Below are positions 35,647 to 43,618 of a DNA stretch of 54,840 nucleotides, one piece after another. Each line of letters opens with the position of its first letter. Within the stretch, counting starts at the first letter, position 1. This DNA is from Ilumatobacteraceae bacterium. GTDB taxonomy: Bacteria; Actinomycetota; Acidimicrobiia; Acidimicrobiales; Ilumatobacteraceae. The notes under the pieces were generated by a model, which was not told where the DNA came from, made no database searches, and saw only the letters and a program-made list of their open reading frames with translations. The translations under genes and the position numbers were made by a program. Where the stretch lies: assembly GCA_017859395.1 (NCBI GenBank), contig JAFMNE010000008.1:1-54840 (forward strand), written 5' to 3'.

Positions 35647-37293
35647 TCAGATGGTGGGCACTTCGACGTGACGTCCGAAGACCCCGCCGAGTGTGGACAT
35701 GATCTCGCCAACCGAAGCGTACGCCTCCGCAGCCGCGATCAGCGTCGGCATGAGGTTGATCTCGGGATCGGTAGCTTGCGTGGCCAACTCGGCCAAGACG
35801 GCGTCAACAGCAGCCTGGTCGCGGCGACCGCGCACATCGGCAAGCCGCTTGCGCTGGCGCTGCTCGTCCTCATTGGTGATGCGCAGCAGCGGAATCTGAT
35901 CTTCTTCGTTGCCCTCGGTGAAGGCGTTCACCCCAACGGTGATCCGACGCCCATCGTTCAGGGCGCGCTCCAATTCGAATGCCGAATCGGCGATGCGACC
36001 CTGGAACCAGTTCTCCTCGATACCGCGGATCGTTCCCTCCAACATTGAGCCATCACCGAATTCGGCGATCTTGGCAAAGATCTCCTCTGCCTGACGTTCC
36101 ACCTCATCGGTGAGCGCCTCGACGAAGTGGGAACCGCCAAGTGGGTCCGCGACATGAGCGACGTTCGTCTCGTGAGCGATCACCTGCTGGGTGCGCAGCG
36201 CAATGCGGGCGGCCTTCTCGGTGGGAAGGGCCAGAGCCTCGTCCATTGAGTTGGTGTGCAGGCTCTGCGTGCCACCGAGCACGGCGGCCATGGCCTCGAT
36301 CGCGGTACGCGCGATATTGATCTCAGGCTGTTGAGCCGTGAGCGACACTCCAGCGGTCTGGGCGTGGAAACGACACTGCATCGACCGGGGATCGGTCGCG
36401 CCGTACCGATCCTTCATCCACCGTGCCCAGATGCGTCGCGCCGCACGGTACTTAGCGATCTCTTCGAAGAAATCGATGTGCGCGTTGAAGAAGAAACTGA
36501 GCCGCGGTGCAAACGCATCGATTGGCAGTCCGGCCTGTAGGGCGAGCTCCACGTAGGCAAAGCCGTTTGCCAACGTGAATGCGAGCTCCTCGACCGCGGT
36601 CGACCCGGCCTCGCGGATGTGGTACCCCGAGATCGACACCGAATGCCAGCGCGGCATCTCTGCAGCGGTGAACGCAATCGAATCGCGCACGAGGCGCATC
36701 GACTGGCGCGGCGGGAACACGAACTCCTTCTGCGCCTGGTACTCCTTCAAGATGTCGTTCTGCAAAGTGCCGCCGAGGCGGGAGCGCGGTACGCCGGCTT
36801 TCTCGGCCTGCGCGATGTACATCGACAAGATCACCGCAGCGGGGGAGTTGATGGTCATCGACGTGGTGACCTCACCAAGGTCGATGTCGCGATACAGGTC
36901 CTCCATGTCAGCCAACGTGTCGACGGCGACACCGCAGCGTCCCACCTCGCCAAGGGCCATGGGGTCGTCGGAGTCGAGACCGAGCAGGGTCGGCATATCG
37001 AACGCAGTCGACAGACCGCCACCGCCTGCCCGGATGATTTCCTTGAACCTCCAGTTGGTGTCTTCGGCGGTGCCGAATCCAGCGAACATGCGCATCGTCC
37101 ACGGCTTGGAGCGGTACATCGAGGCGTAAGGGCCACGCGTGTACGGGTATTGGCCGGGGAAGTCCCCGTCGTCGGGGCCGTAGACCGACTCGAGCGGAAT
37201 ACCCGACATCGTCGTGAACTGGGCGTCGCGCATCGACGACGCGGCCATTGCCTCGTCGTAGCGCTGGCGGGGGGTGGCTGACTCGTTCTCCAT
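35647..37293 (-). CDS. icmA: acyl-CoA mutase large subunit, isobutyryl-CoA mutase-like
   Basis: B12-dependent carbon-skeleton mutase, TIM-barrel chain of 548 residues. Family motifs: YPYTRGPYASMYR, MRMFAGFGTAEDTN, SMTINSPA, SGYHIREAG (His225), SFFFNAH and LGGTQSLHTN. By hand alignment the two residues that separate mutase types are Phe70 (Tyr89 in Propionibacterium methylmalonyl-CoA mutase) and Gln188 (Arg207 there). Phe plus Gln is the isobutyryl-CoA mutase combination; the Arg that holds the methylmalonyl carboxylate is missing. So methylmalonyl-CoA is an unlikely substrate and isobutyryl/butyryl-CoA is favoured. ATG 37293 follows TACTGT at 6 bases. No MeaB/ArgK-type chaperone gene is in the window. 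Confidence 0.85.
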   Translation of the reverse strand: MENESATPRQRYDEAMAASSMRDAQFTTMSGIPLESVYGPDDGDFPGQYPYTRGPYASMYRSKPWTMRMFAGFGTAEDTNWRFKEIIRAGGGGLSTAFDMPTLLGLDSDDPMALGEVGRCGVAVDTLADMEDLYRDIDLGEVTTSMTINSPAAVILSMYIAQAEKAGVPRSRLGGTLQNDILKEYQAQKEFVFPPRQSMRLVRDSIAFTAAEMPRWHSVSISGYHIREAGSTAVEELAFTLANGFAYVELALQAGLPIDAFAPRLSFFFNAHIDFFEEIAKYRAARRIWARWMKDRYGATDPRSMQCRFHAQTAGVSLTAQQPEINIARTAIEAMAAVLGGTQSLHTNSMDEALALPTEKAARIALRTQQVIAHETNVAHVADPLGGSHFVEALTDEVERQAEEIFAKIAEFGDGSMLEGTIRGIEENWFQGRIADSAFELERALNDGRRITVGVNAFTEGNEEDQIPLLRITNEDEQRQRKRLADVRGRRDQAAVDAVLAELATQATDPEINLMPTLIAAAEAYASVGEIMSTLGGVFGRHVEVPTI

Positions 37294-37299
37294 GCCCAC

Positions 37300-37305
37300 A
37301 CAGTA
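37300..37305 (-). promoter_or_regulatory. -10 box TACTGT of icmA (leaderless)
   Basis: On the minus strand TACTGT ends 6 bases before the ATG at 37293. The divergent marR box lies 30 bases away. Confidence 0.55.
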
Positions 37306-37335
37306 CTTTGATTTCCAATGATCTGCGAGACGGCG

Positions 37336-37341
37336 TAGCGT
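37336..37341 (+). promoter_or_regulatory. -10 box TAGCGT of marR gene (leaderless)
   Basis: TAGCGT ends 7 bases before ATG 37349. Confidence 0.55.
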
Positions 37342-37348
37342 TCGGGCG

Positions 37349-37858
37349 ATGACCGCTCTGGACCATCGCAGCGCCGATCCGATTGAGATTGCGACGCGCA
37401 ACTGGCGCGAGGCGGGCTGGTCCGACGCGGCCGATGGCATGGCTCTCATCACCGGAGTCGTGCGAGCTCAACAGATTCTGGTGGCAGCGGTTGAACGACG
37501 GTTGCGTCCGCTCGGGCTGACATTCGCCCGTTTTGAGGTGCTGCGACTGCTGGCGTTCAGCCGTCGTGAAGCCCTGCCGATGGGCGTCGTCGGTCGCCGG
37601 TTGCAGGTGCACCCCGCGAGCGTCACAAGCGCCGTCGACCGACTCGAGGCCGATGGGTGGGTGCACCGAACGCGTAGTGCTGATGACGGTCGCATGGTTC
37701 TCGTTGGCCTCACAACGCAGGGTCGCTCGATCGTCGACGAGGCGACAGCGCGGTTGAACGAGTTGTTTGCGTCACTTCCCATCGACGAGGCCAACGTGGC
37801 TGCCGCGAACCACGCCCTCGCGGTGATCCGAGGTGCCGCTGGTTTGGAGGAGCTCTGA
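37349..37858 (+). CDS. MarR-family transcriptional regulator
   Basis: Winged-helix regulator of 169 residues. The N-terminal dimer helix is followed by FEVLRLLAFSRREALPMGVVGRRLQVHPASVTSAVDRLEADGWV, that is helix-turn-helix plus recognition helix, and the wing with TRSADDGRMVLVGLT, the DxRxxxv motif. It is divergent from icmA with 55 bases between starts, which makes icmA the likely target and an acyl-CoA or carboxylate the likely ligand (inference). The stop TGA overlaps the proposed CTG start of tag. Confidence 0.88.
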   Translation: MTALDHRSADPIEIATRNWREAGWSDAADGMALITGVVRAQQILVAAVERRLRPLGLTFARFEVLRLLAFSRREALPMGVVGRRLQVHPASVTSAVDRLEADGWVHRTRSADDGRMVLVGLTTQGRSIVDEATARLNELFASLPIDEANVAAANHALAVIRGAAGLEEL

Positions 37859-38460
37859 CCGTCGATTCGGGGCTTGCGATCGGGGCTGATGGGCGCGCTC
37901 GGTGTGCCTGGTGTTGCCCGCATGAGGACTACATCGCCTATCACGACCACGAATGGGGTCGGCGCCCAGCCGCCGATGATCTGTGGTTCGAGAAGGTGTG
38001 TCTTGAGGGTTTCCAGGCAGGACTGTCGTGGTTGATCGTGTTGCGGCGTCGTGACCACTTGCGAACGGTCTTTTCTGGCTTCACCCCCGAGGTGGTGGCC
38101 GCAATGACCGATGTGGATGTTGAGCGCATCGTGGCCGATCCCGGGGTGATTCGCCATCGCGGCAAAATCGCGTCGGTGATCAACAACGCCCGTCGAGCGG
38201 TGGAGCTGCGTGACGAATTCGGTCGGCTCGGCGCCTTCTTCGAGCGGTTTGCCTGTGACCGGCCGCGGCCGCTCTCATCTCGCGACGTGCCGACAGCCAC
38301 CGACGAGTCGCGGGCGATGTCGCGTGAACTTCGCGCTCGTGGGTGGTCGTTCGTGGGGCCGACCACGATGTACGCGCTGTCGCAGGCCTACGGGCTCGTT
38401 GACGACCACCTCGGCGGCTGCTGGGTGGACGACACGCCGGCAACTGCTCCTCGATCCTGA
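37855..38460 (+). CDS. tag: DNA-3-methyladenine glycosylase I, apparent CTG start
   Basis: Removes 3-methyladenine from DNA. Zinc ligands by analogy with E. coli Tag: Cys17 in RCAWC, His30 in YHDHEWG, and the C-terminal His and Cys in DDHLGGC. The core LEGFQAGLSW and AMSRELRARGWSFVGPTTMYAL are diagnostic. No ATG, GTG or TTG exists in this frame between the stop at 37681 and GTG 37996, and starting at 37996 would delete the first zinc ligands. CTG 37855 overlaps the marR stop as CTGA and follows GGAGG by four bases, mirroring the ATGA and GTGA couplings elsewhere. Length 201 with that start. A sequencing error is the alternative. Confidence 0.85.
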   Translation: MTVDSGLAIGADGRARCAWCCPHEDYIAYHDHEWGRRPAADDLWFEKVCLEGFQAGLSWLIVLRRRDHLRTVFSGFTPEVVAAMTDVDVERIVADPGVIRHRGKIASVINNARRAVELRDEFGRLGAFFERFACDRPRPLSSRDVPTATDESRAMSRELRARGWSFVGPTTMYALSQAYGLVDDHLGGCWVDDTPATAPRS

Positions 38461-38503
38461 ATTGGTTTGCCTCCGTCGTGCTGCAGGTAGCGCGCAGGTG
38501 ACG

Positions 38504-39352
38504 TCAACCGAGAGCAATCCCGGGGTGCGAACCAGCCAGTGCACGGATGCGGTCAACATCGACCGTGGTGGCTGTGAGTGGCTGGCATGTGGCGCAGAGC
38601 GTGACGATCCGACCCCATTTGACGTCGTTTTCATCGTGTCCCACCAGCCGGTCGCCACAGTGACGGCAGAGTTGGCCGCGCCGGCCCTGCACCCAGGCAA
38701 CAGATCTATCCATCTCGCGTCCGAGGGTGTTCTGGGGTCCGCGACGCGCGTTTTCCCGGATCAGGCCGATCCCGGTGGTGACGAGGTGCTGTAGTCCATT
38801 GATCTCACCGACCGGTGTCGTTGGGTGCACGCCCGAGAGAAATGGCAAGTCGACCGCGTAGACATTGCCGAACCCGGCAACACGCCGCTGGTCCAACAAC
38901 GCAGCGGTGAGCGCGGTGTCGGGTGTTTCCCTCAATCTCGCGGTGATAACGGTTGGGTCGGGTGGGCCAGAACGCGCGCAGAGATCTGGCCCGAGGCGGG
39001 CGGTGATGAAGCGTTCGTGACGCGTGGGCATGAACTCGGCGATGGGAATGTCCACGCCAACGATCGGTCCGTGCTCGGTGTGGAGATCGATCCGCCGCCG
39101 CCAAGCCGACACCGTGTCCGCACGATCAAATATCCATCGCCCGGTCATAAGTAGATGACAGTGCAACGTGGTGCTCTCGTCGAAACGGATGAACAGATGT
39201 TTGCCGTATGCGTCACAGGACGTCATCGTGGTACCGACAAGGTCCGCGCCAGCGATGCGGGGATGACGAAGATGGCAGGCCGTGACCCGCGCGCCGACGC
39301 GTAACCGTTGGATGCGGTCGGCGAGGACCCTGAGGGTGTCGCCTTCTGGCAC
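38504..39352 (-). CDS. Fpg/Nei-family DNA glycosylase (Nei2-like)
   Basis: Bifunctional base-excision glycosylase/AP lyase of 282 residues. After Met removal the N-terminus is Pro-Glu-Gly-Asp, with catalytic Pro2 and Glu3; PEGDT rather than PELPE points to the Nei (endonuclease VIII) branch that removes oxidised pyrimidines, close to mycobacterial Nei2. Lys in GKHLFIRF and HLLMTGRW follow; the zinc finger is CRHCG...CATCQ near the C-terminus. Seven bases separate it from the upstream dienelactone hydrolase, and it converges on tag, another repair glycosylase. Confidence 0.9.
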   Translation of the reverse strand: MPEGDTLRVLADRIQRLRVGARVTACHLRHPRIAGADLVGTTMTSCDAYGKHLFIRFDESTTLHCHLLMTGRWIFDRADTVSAWRRRIDLHTEHGPIVGVDIPIAEFMPTRHERFITARLGPDLCARSGPPDPTVITARLRETPDTALTAALLDQRRVAGFGNVYAVDLPFLSGVHPTTPVGEINGLQHLVTTGIGLIRENARRGPQNTLGREMDRSVAWVQGRRGQLCRHCGDRLVGHDENDVKWGRIVTLCATCQPLTATTVDVDRIRALAGSHPGIALG

Positions 39353-39358
39353 CGCTGC

Positions 39359-40039
39359 TCAGTTCAGGGTGCTGCGAAGAATGCTGTGCACCTCGGGCCA
39401 GATGCTGGCCGCCAGTTCGGCATCGCGGGTGCCGAGGGCGTTGTGCGGGGCCATGAACGCGTGGCCTGTGCCGGAGTGAACACGTAGTTCGGCATCCACC
39501 CCAAGTTCGGTGAGTCGGTCCTGAAGGGCGACAGCAGCGTCTGGTGGGAAGAAATCATCGTGTTCTGCCATGTGCCCCCGCACGACGGCCGTGATCGCGG
39601 CGTAGTCGGGTTGATCGTCTCCGCTCGGAAACCCGTAGAAGGGGACCGCAACGCGTACAACGTCCGGACGCGTGGCAGCCAGCGCGAAGGTGAGCATGCC
39701 GCCCATGCAGAAGCCGATCACGCCAACACCGTCACCGGTGACCTCGGGTCGGGACAGCAGATGGTCAACAGCGGCGCTCATGTCGTGGGCCGCTCGGTCC
39801 ATCGGTAGCGCAGTCATCAACTCTGCCGCGCGGTCCATTTCGGTGTGCCCCGCCAATTCGCCGTGGTATAGATCGGGTGCGAGGGCGACGAAGCCGGCAT
39901 CGGCGAGTTCATCGCAGATGGTGAGGATGCCGCTGTCGAGGCCCCACCATTCCTGGACGACGATGACACCTGGTCCCTCACCACTTGCGGGTATCGCGAG
40001 GTAGCCGGAACGGTCGTCGAAGGTAATCGTGTTGCCCAT
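39359..40039 (-). CDS. dienelactone hydrolase family protein
   Basis: Alpha/beta hydrolase with a Cys nucleophile, 226 residues. VVQEWWGLDSG carries the family Glu and Trp, the nucleophile elbow is IGFCMGG, Asp is expected around residue 170, and His is in SGTGHAF. Dienelactone hydrolases open lactones from catechol degradation, but most genomic members have unknown substrates and no such pathway is seen here. The ATG at 40039 follows TAGTCT (40047-40052) at 7 bases; longer in-frame starts have no support. Confidence 0.87.
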   Translation of the reverse strand: MGNTITFDDRSGYLAIPASGEGPGVIVVQEWWGLDSGILTICDELADAGFVALAPDLYHGELAGHTEMDRAAELMTALPMDRAAHDMSAAVDHLLSRPEVTGDGVGVIGFCMGGMLTFALAATRPDVVRVAVPFYGFPSGDDQPDYAAITAVVRGHMAEHDDFFPPDAAVALQDRLTELGVDAELRVHSGTGHAFMAPHNALGTRDAELAASIWPEVHSILRSTLN

Positions 40040-40046
40040 GTGGCCG

Positions 40047-40052
40047 AGACTA
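40047..40052 (-). promoter_or_regulatory. -10 box TAGTCT of dienelactone hydrolase gene
   Basis: On the minus strand TAGTCT ends 7 bases before ATG 40039. Confidence 0.5.
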
Positions 40053-40142
40053 ACCAACACCGGGAACTGGGTCATCTGCAGCGGCGGTGTCTCGGCGTTC
40101 AATGGTGCTGTCTCCGGTCATTTGGCGTGTCACCGGGCGGAG

Positions 40143-40148
40143 TAACGT
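40143..40148 (+). promoter_or_regulatory. -10 box TAACGT of GFA gene
   Basis: TAACGT ends 7 bases before ATG 40156. Confidence 0.5.
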
Positions 40149-40155
40149 CGACATC

Positions 40156-40563
40156 ATGTCGATGACGGGACGTTGTTTGTGCGGTGCGGTGACGTGGGAG
40201 TTGTCCGGCGACATCATCGCCACCGCTGTCTGCCACTGTGAACACTGCCAACGCCAGAGCGGTGGCGCGTTTTCGGTCAACCTCGTGGCTCACGAGTCGC
40301 AGTTGAGCGTGGATGGTGACCTGTCTGTGTATGGCGATCCGGGTAACGACCCCACCGGCACCGTGCATGTCGAGCGTCGTTTCTGCGGCACCTGTGGGTC
40401 GCCGATCGTGTCGGCGCTCACCGGCACCGAGGGTGTGATTGCGGTGAAGGCTGGCACGCTGAATGATCGCTCCACGGTGCGGCCCAATGTGCAGGCGTGG
40501 TGCGTCGACCGCCAGCCATGGGTTGAACTCGATGGTATGGACGTGTCGCTCGATCGCGAGTGA
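40156..40563 (+). CDS. GFA-family zinc protein
   Basis: Small protein of 135 residues of the family named for glutathione-dependent formaldehyde-activating enzyme. Zinc-binding Cys are in RCLCGAV, CHCEHCQRQSGGAF and FCGTCGSP, the complete family set. In actinobacteria, which lack glutathione, the biochemical role is unknown. ATG 40156 starts right before the first Cys pair and follows a -10 box. It is followed after 71 bases by the convergent LLM gene. Confidence 0.88.
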   Translation: MSMTGRCLCGAVTWELSGDIIATAVCHCEHCQRQSGGAFSVNLVAHESQLSVDGDLSVYGDPGNDPTGTVHVERRFCGTCGSPIVSALTGTEGVIAVKAGTLNDRSTVRPNVQAWCVDRQPWVELDGMDVSLDRE

Positions 40564-40617
40564 CACAACATCGGTGAATTCTGGGCCCCCGCTGGCCGCG
40601 GCGACGGCTTCCGCTGA

Positions 40618-40638
40618 CTGACGGCTTTGTTACGTCAG
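40618..40638. terminator. possible bidirectional terminator between GFA and LLM genes
   Basis: Perfect inverted repeat CTGACG...CGTCAG with a 9-base loop, the right arm covering the LLM stop. No U-tract; similar in form to the repeat between panB and metH. Confidence 0.3.
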
Positions 40639-41543
40639 GCGTCGTCGCGCTCCATGACGAGCACTTCATCGGCGACTGATGCGAGCATTTGTGACCAACC
40701 GTCCACATCACTTGGCTCTTCCACCGGCAAGATCACGAACTTCGTGGTGCCCACGTCGACGAATTCGGCGATGAGGGTGCGCAATTGTTCCCAGCCATCG
40801 GGGACGAGCACGGTGGGATCATCAAGGTCTGGTCGACGGCGTGCGAGCGCATCGAGAAGCGCAGCAGGCACCGAGCCCAGAGAGAAGGGGATGAGAACTC
40901 CGTAATGGTCCTCGTCGATCTGGCGTCCTTCCCGTGCGGTGGCCTCCTCGATCATCTGGCGGCCACGTCGTGCGTCGCTGGGGGTGATGAATGAGGGGAG
41001 CCATCCGTCGCCGAAGCGACCGACGCGACGTAATTCGCTGTCGGCAATGCCACCGAGCCACACCTCCAGTCGTTCGGGAACCGGTCCCACACGGACACCC
41101 TCCACTCGGTAGTGCGTGCCGACATGATTGACCTCGTCACCGGTCCAACATTGGCGCATGACGTGAAGGGCTTCGTCGAACATGGCGGCGCGTTCCCCAC
41201 GACGTACCCCGAAGGCGGCCTGCTCTGCGGGGTCGACCGCTCCCAGGCCGATCGCTGGTAGCAACCGTCCGCCCGACAAGGTGGAGAGGGAGGCGAGCTG
41301 GGTGGCGGCAATGACCGGGTTTCGTCCCGGTAGCACCATGACGCTGGTGCCGAGTTTCAGCGACTGTGTTCGACCAGCGATGTAACCGAGTGCCATCAGC
41401 GGGTCGGGGGCTTGGGAATTGATGCGCTCGCTCAACCAAATCGAATCAACACCGCGCGCGTCCATATCCATTGCGAGATCACCAAGTTCGCCAGTGTTGA
41501 AGCGGGTGCGGGTGCCGAGGCCAAGCCCGATGCGTACCTTCAT
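40635..41543 (-). CDS. LLM-class flavin-dependent oxidoreductase (probably F420)
   Basis: Luciferase-like monooxygenase fold, 302 residues. IGLGLGTRT at the start, GVDSIWLSERI, LGTSVMVLPGRNP, LSGGRLLPAIGLG and the VWLGGIADSELRRVGRFGDGWLP region are typical of the actinobacterial F420-dependent branch. The substrate is unknown. The ATG at 41543 overlaps the stop of the upstream hydrolase (ATGA), so the two products probably act on one pathway. No F420 biosynthesis gene is present in the window. Confidence 0.88.
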   Translation of the reverse strand: MKVRIGLGLGTRTRFNTGELGDLAMDMDARGVDSIWLSERINSQAPDPLMALGYIAGRTQSLKLGTSVMVLPGRNPVIAATQLASLSTLSGGRLLPAIGLGAVDPAEQAAFGVRRGERAAMFDEALHVMRQCWTGDEVNHVGTHYRVEGVRVGPVPERLEVWLGGIADSELRRVGRFGDGWLPSFITPSDARRGRQMIEEATAREGRQIDEDHYGVLIPFSLGSVPAALLDALARRRPDLDDPTVLVPDGWEQLRTLIAEFVDVGTTKFVILPVEEPSDVDGWSQMLASVADEVLVMERDDA

Positions 41544-42250
41544 GCGGTGGCCAGAGAGCGGAGAATCTCAACGATCGTGTCAGGTGCGCTGAGGAATGGT
41601 GAATGATCCTCATCGACCGCGATCGTGTCGTCACAGCGCGCAGCCATGATCCGTTGATGTTCAGGGTGCACGCAACGATCGCGCTCACACAGAATGTAGG
41701 TACTCGGCACCGCACCCAGACCGGAGGCCTCGATAGGAGTGGTCATCGTCGCATGGGGTTGGGGGCCGAGTCGGGTCACATGACTGGCAATGAGGGCGGG
41801 GTCGAGCCCCCGGTACAGCAAGTCGCCAGCGGCATCCGGGTTGATCGTGCTTGCCTCGTCCCCGGGTTGCATGGCGTCGGCAAGTTCGACGTGATGGCGG
41901 GGGGCAGCGCGTAAGAAACCATTCACGCTCTCTCGCGATTCAAGAGCGAACGCCGCGATATACACAAGGTGTGCGGCCGGCGCGAGCGCAGATGCCGCGC
42001 TGATCACCGCGCCACCGTACGAATGGCCAACCCAGATTGCGTCGGGCCCCACTCGCTGGGCCACGCGCGCCAGCGCGTCGGCATCGCCGTTGACATCGCT
42101 CGGAGGCAGCGGTGACATGCCATGGCCGGGCAGGTCGATCGCTTGGGCTGGAATCTCGACTGCTGCAAGTCGGGTGATGAGATCTGACCAGATCCACGCG
42201 CCATGCCAGGCGCCGTGGACCAACACGATGGGGCGAGGGTTGGTTGCCAT
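41540..42250 (-). CDS. alpha/beta hydrolase (EstC / methylesterase-like)
   Basis: Hydrolase of 236 residues, same length and layout as the one at 850-1560. VLVHGAWHGAWIW, nucleophile elbow GHSYGG (Ser near residue 74), and His in DEDHSPF. It is coupled to the LLM oxidoreductase (ATGA overlap), pointing to a two-step oxidation and hydrolysis, unproven. GAGCAT (42257-42262) ends 6 bases upstream of the ATG on the minus strand and may be the -10 box. Confidence 0.85.
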   Translation of the reverse strand: MATNPRPIVLVHGAWHGAWIWSDLITRLAAVEIPAQAIDLPGHGMSPLPPSDVNGDADALARVAQRVGPDAIWVGHSYGGAVISAASALAPAAHLVYIAAFALESRESVNGFLRAAPRHHVELADAMQPGDEASTINPDAAGDLLYRGLDPALIASHVTRLGPQPHATMTTPIEASGLGAVPSTYILCERDRCVHPEHQRIMAARCDDTIAVDEDHSPFLSAPDTIVEILRSLATA

Positions 42251-42318
42251 TCAGCGATGCTCGCACAGCAGCCGCGTCGAGCAGGAGACGTGCCGCGGTG
42301 ATGATGTGGCGTGACCGC

Positions 42319-42324
42319 TAGCGT
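42319..42324 (+). promoter_or_regulatory. -10 box TAGCGT of MFS gene
   Basis: TAGCGT ends 7 bases before ATG 42332 and lies inside the longer reading frame that starts at 42311, which argues for the downstream start. Confidence 0.5.
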
Positions 42325-42331
42325 CGCCGCG

Positions 42332-43618
42332 ATGTCATCTGCGGTGGGGGTTCTTCGGGTGCCGGCTGTCCGGCGGTACCTCTTGTCGACCGCCTGCGCA
42401 GCCATTGGGATCAACATCGTCATCACTGTGCTGTTCAAACAGATCTACGACCGCACCGGTGACGTGTTCGATATTGGGTTAGTGGGCTTGGCGCAGTTCC
42501 TTCCCGGGTTGCTGCTGGCCCTGCCCAGCGGCCTGGTCGCCGACCGTTTCGATCGTCGGCGTGTCAGCGCATCATTTCTCAGTCTGCGTCTTGGATGCAT
42601 CATCGCGCTCGCTCTCTTCTCACGCCTGAGCGATGCCGGCGGGGTGTGGCTGATCTTCGTGGCGGCGGCGGGGATTGGAACCGCGGATGCGATGATTTCG
42701 CCCAGCCGTCGGGCGATCATGCCTCTGATGGCCGCACCTTCTGATCTGCCGCGCGTCGTCGCGCTGTGGACGGCCACCTTTACGTCGTGCACGATCATTG
42801 GCCCCGCACTTGGCGGATTTCTCTACAGCATCAGTGCAGAGCTGGCATACACCACGGCGGCCGCGTTGACTGCCGCATCGATTCCCGCGATCCTGTCGGT
42901 GACCTATCGCCCAGGGGTGGCTGCGGTGGCTGACTCCGCACCCGAACGTCCCACCTTGCGCAGCGCCCTTGAGGGGCTGTGGTTCATTCGGCGCACACCC
43001 ATTGTGTTGGCCGCGATCAGCCTCGATCTCTTTGCGGTGTTGTTTGGGGGCGCGGTGGCGCTCATTCCGGTCGTTGCAACAGATCGTCTTGGAGTGGGTG
43101 ATGTCGCATACGGCTGGCTGCGCGCTGCACCGGGTGTGGGTGCCGCGGCGATGGCCATCGTCTTGGCTGTGGCGCCGGTACGCCGACGCGTGGGTCCCAC
43201 TCTGCTCGGTGTGGTTGCCGTGTTCGGGGTAGGCACGATCGTGTTTGGGGTGACGTCGAACTACGCAGTTGCGTTCGTATCACTTGTCGTGCTCTCGGGT
43301 GCCGACATGGTGTCAATGTTCATCCGTGGCGCATTGGTGCCACTCGCGACACCCCCGGAACAACTCGGTCGCGTGAGTGCGGTCGAAGGGGTGTTTATCG
43401 GGGCGTCAAATGAACTCGGCGCGTTCGAAAGTGGGCTGGCAGCGAGGTATCTCGGCGTGACGTGGGCGATCGTCGGAGGCGGCATCGCCACGGTGGCGAT
43501 TGCGGGCATGTTCGCGGTGGTGTTTCCGTCGTTGCGTCGTATCGACACGTTCGATGACGTCCACGTCGTGGAGGGTGACCCCAGCGCGGGCGATGCCTTC
43601 AGCCCGACCAGCGACTGA
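42332..43618 (+). CDS. MFS transporter (MFS_3 / enterobactin-exporter-like)
   Basis: Major facilitator of 428 residues with about 12 helices. LALPSGLVADRFDRRRVSASF is the loop 2-3 motif, and LRSALEGLWFIRRTPIV in the central loop with the following SLDLFAVLFGGAVALIPV is typical of the EntS-like MFS_3 subfamily. ATG 42332 is preferred over GTG 42311 because of the -10 box. Substrate unknown; no siderophore genes are near. The last 20 bases overlap the convergent flavoprotein gene. Confidence 0.85.
   Translation: MSSAVGVLRVPAVRRYLLSTACAAIGINIVITVLFKQIYDRTGDVFDIGLVGLAQFLPGLLLALPSGLVADRFDRRRVSASFLSLRLGCIIALALFSRLSDAGGVWLIFVAAAGIGTADAMISPSRRAIMPLMAAPSDLPRVVALWTATFTSCTIIGPALGGFLYSISAELAYTTAAALTAASIPAILSVTYRPGVAAVADSAPERPTLRSALEGLWFIRRTPIVLAAISLDLFAVLFGGAVALIPVVATDRLGVGDVAYGWLRAAPGVGAAAMAIVLAVAPVRRRVGPTLLGVVAVFGVGTIVFGVTSNYAVAFVSLVVLSGADMVSMFIRGALVPLATPPEQLGRVSAVEGVFIGASNELGAFESGLAARYLGVTWAIVGGGIATVAIAGMFAVVFPSLRRIDTFDDVHVVEGDPSAGDAFSPTSD

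Noticed and set aside
35647-37293. Methylmalonyl-CoA mutase as product name
   Set aside because: Phe70 and Gln188 replace the Tyr and Arg that define methylmalonyl-CoA specificity, so isobutyryl-CoA mutase-like is the better call.
42311-42331. GTG 42311 as MFS start
   Set aside because: The TAGCGT box lies inside this stretch and is correctly spaced for ATG 42332.
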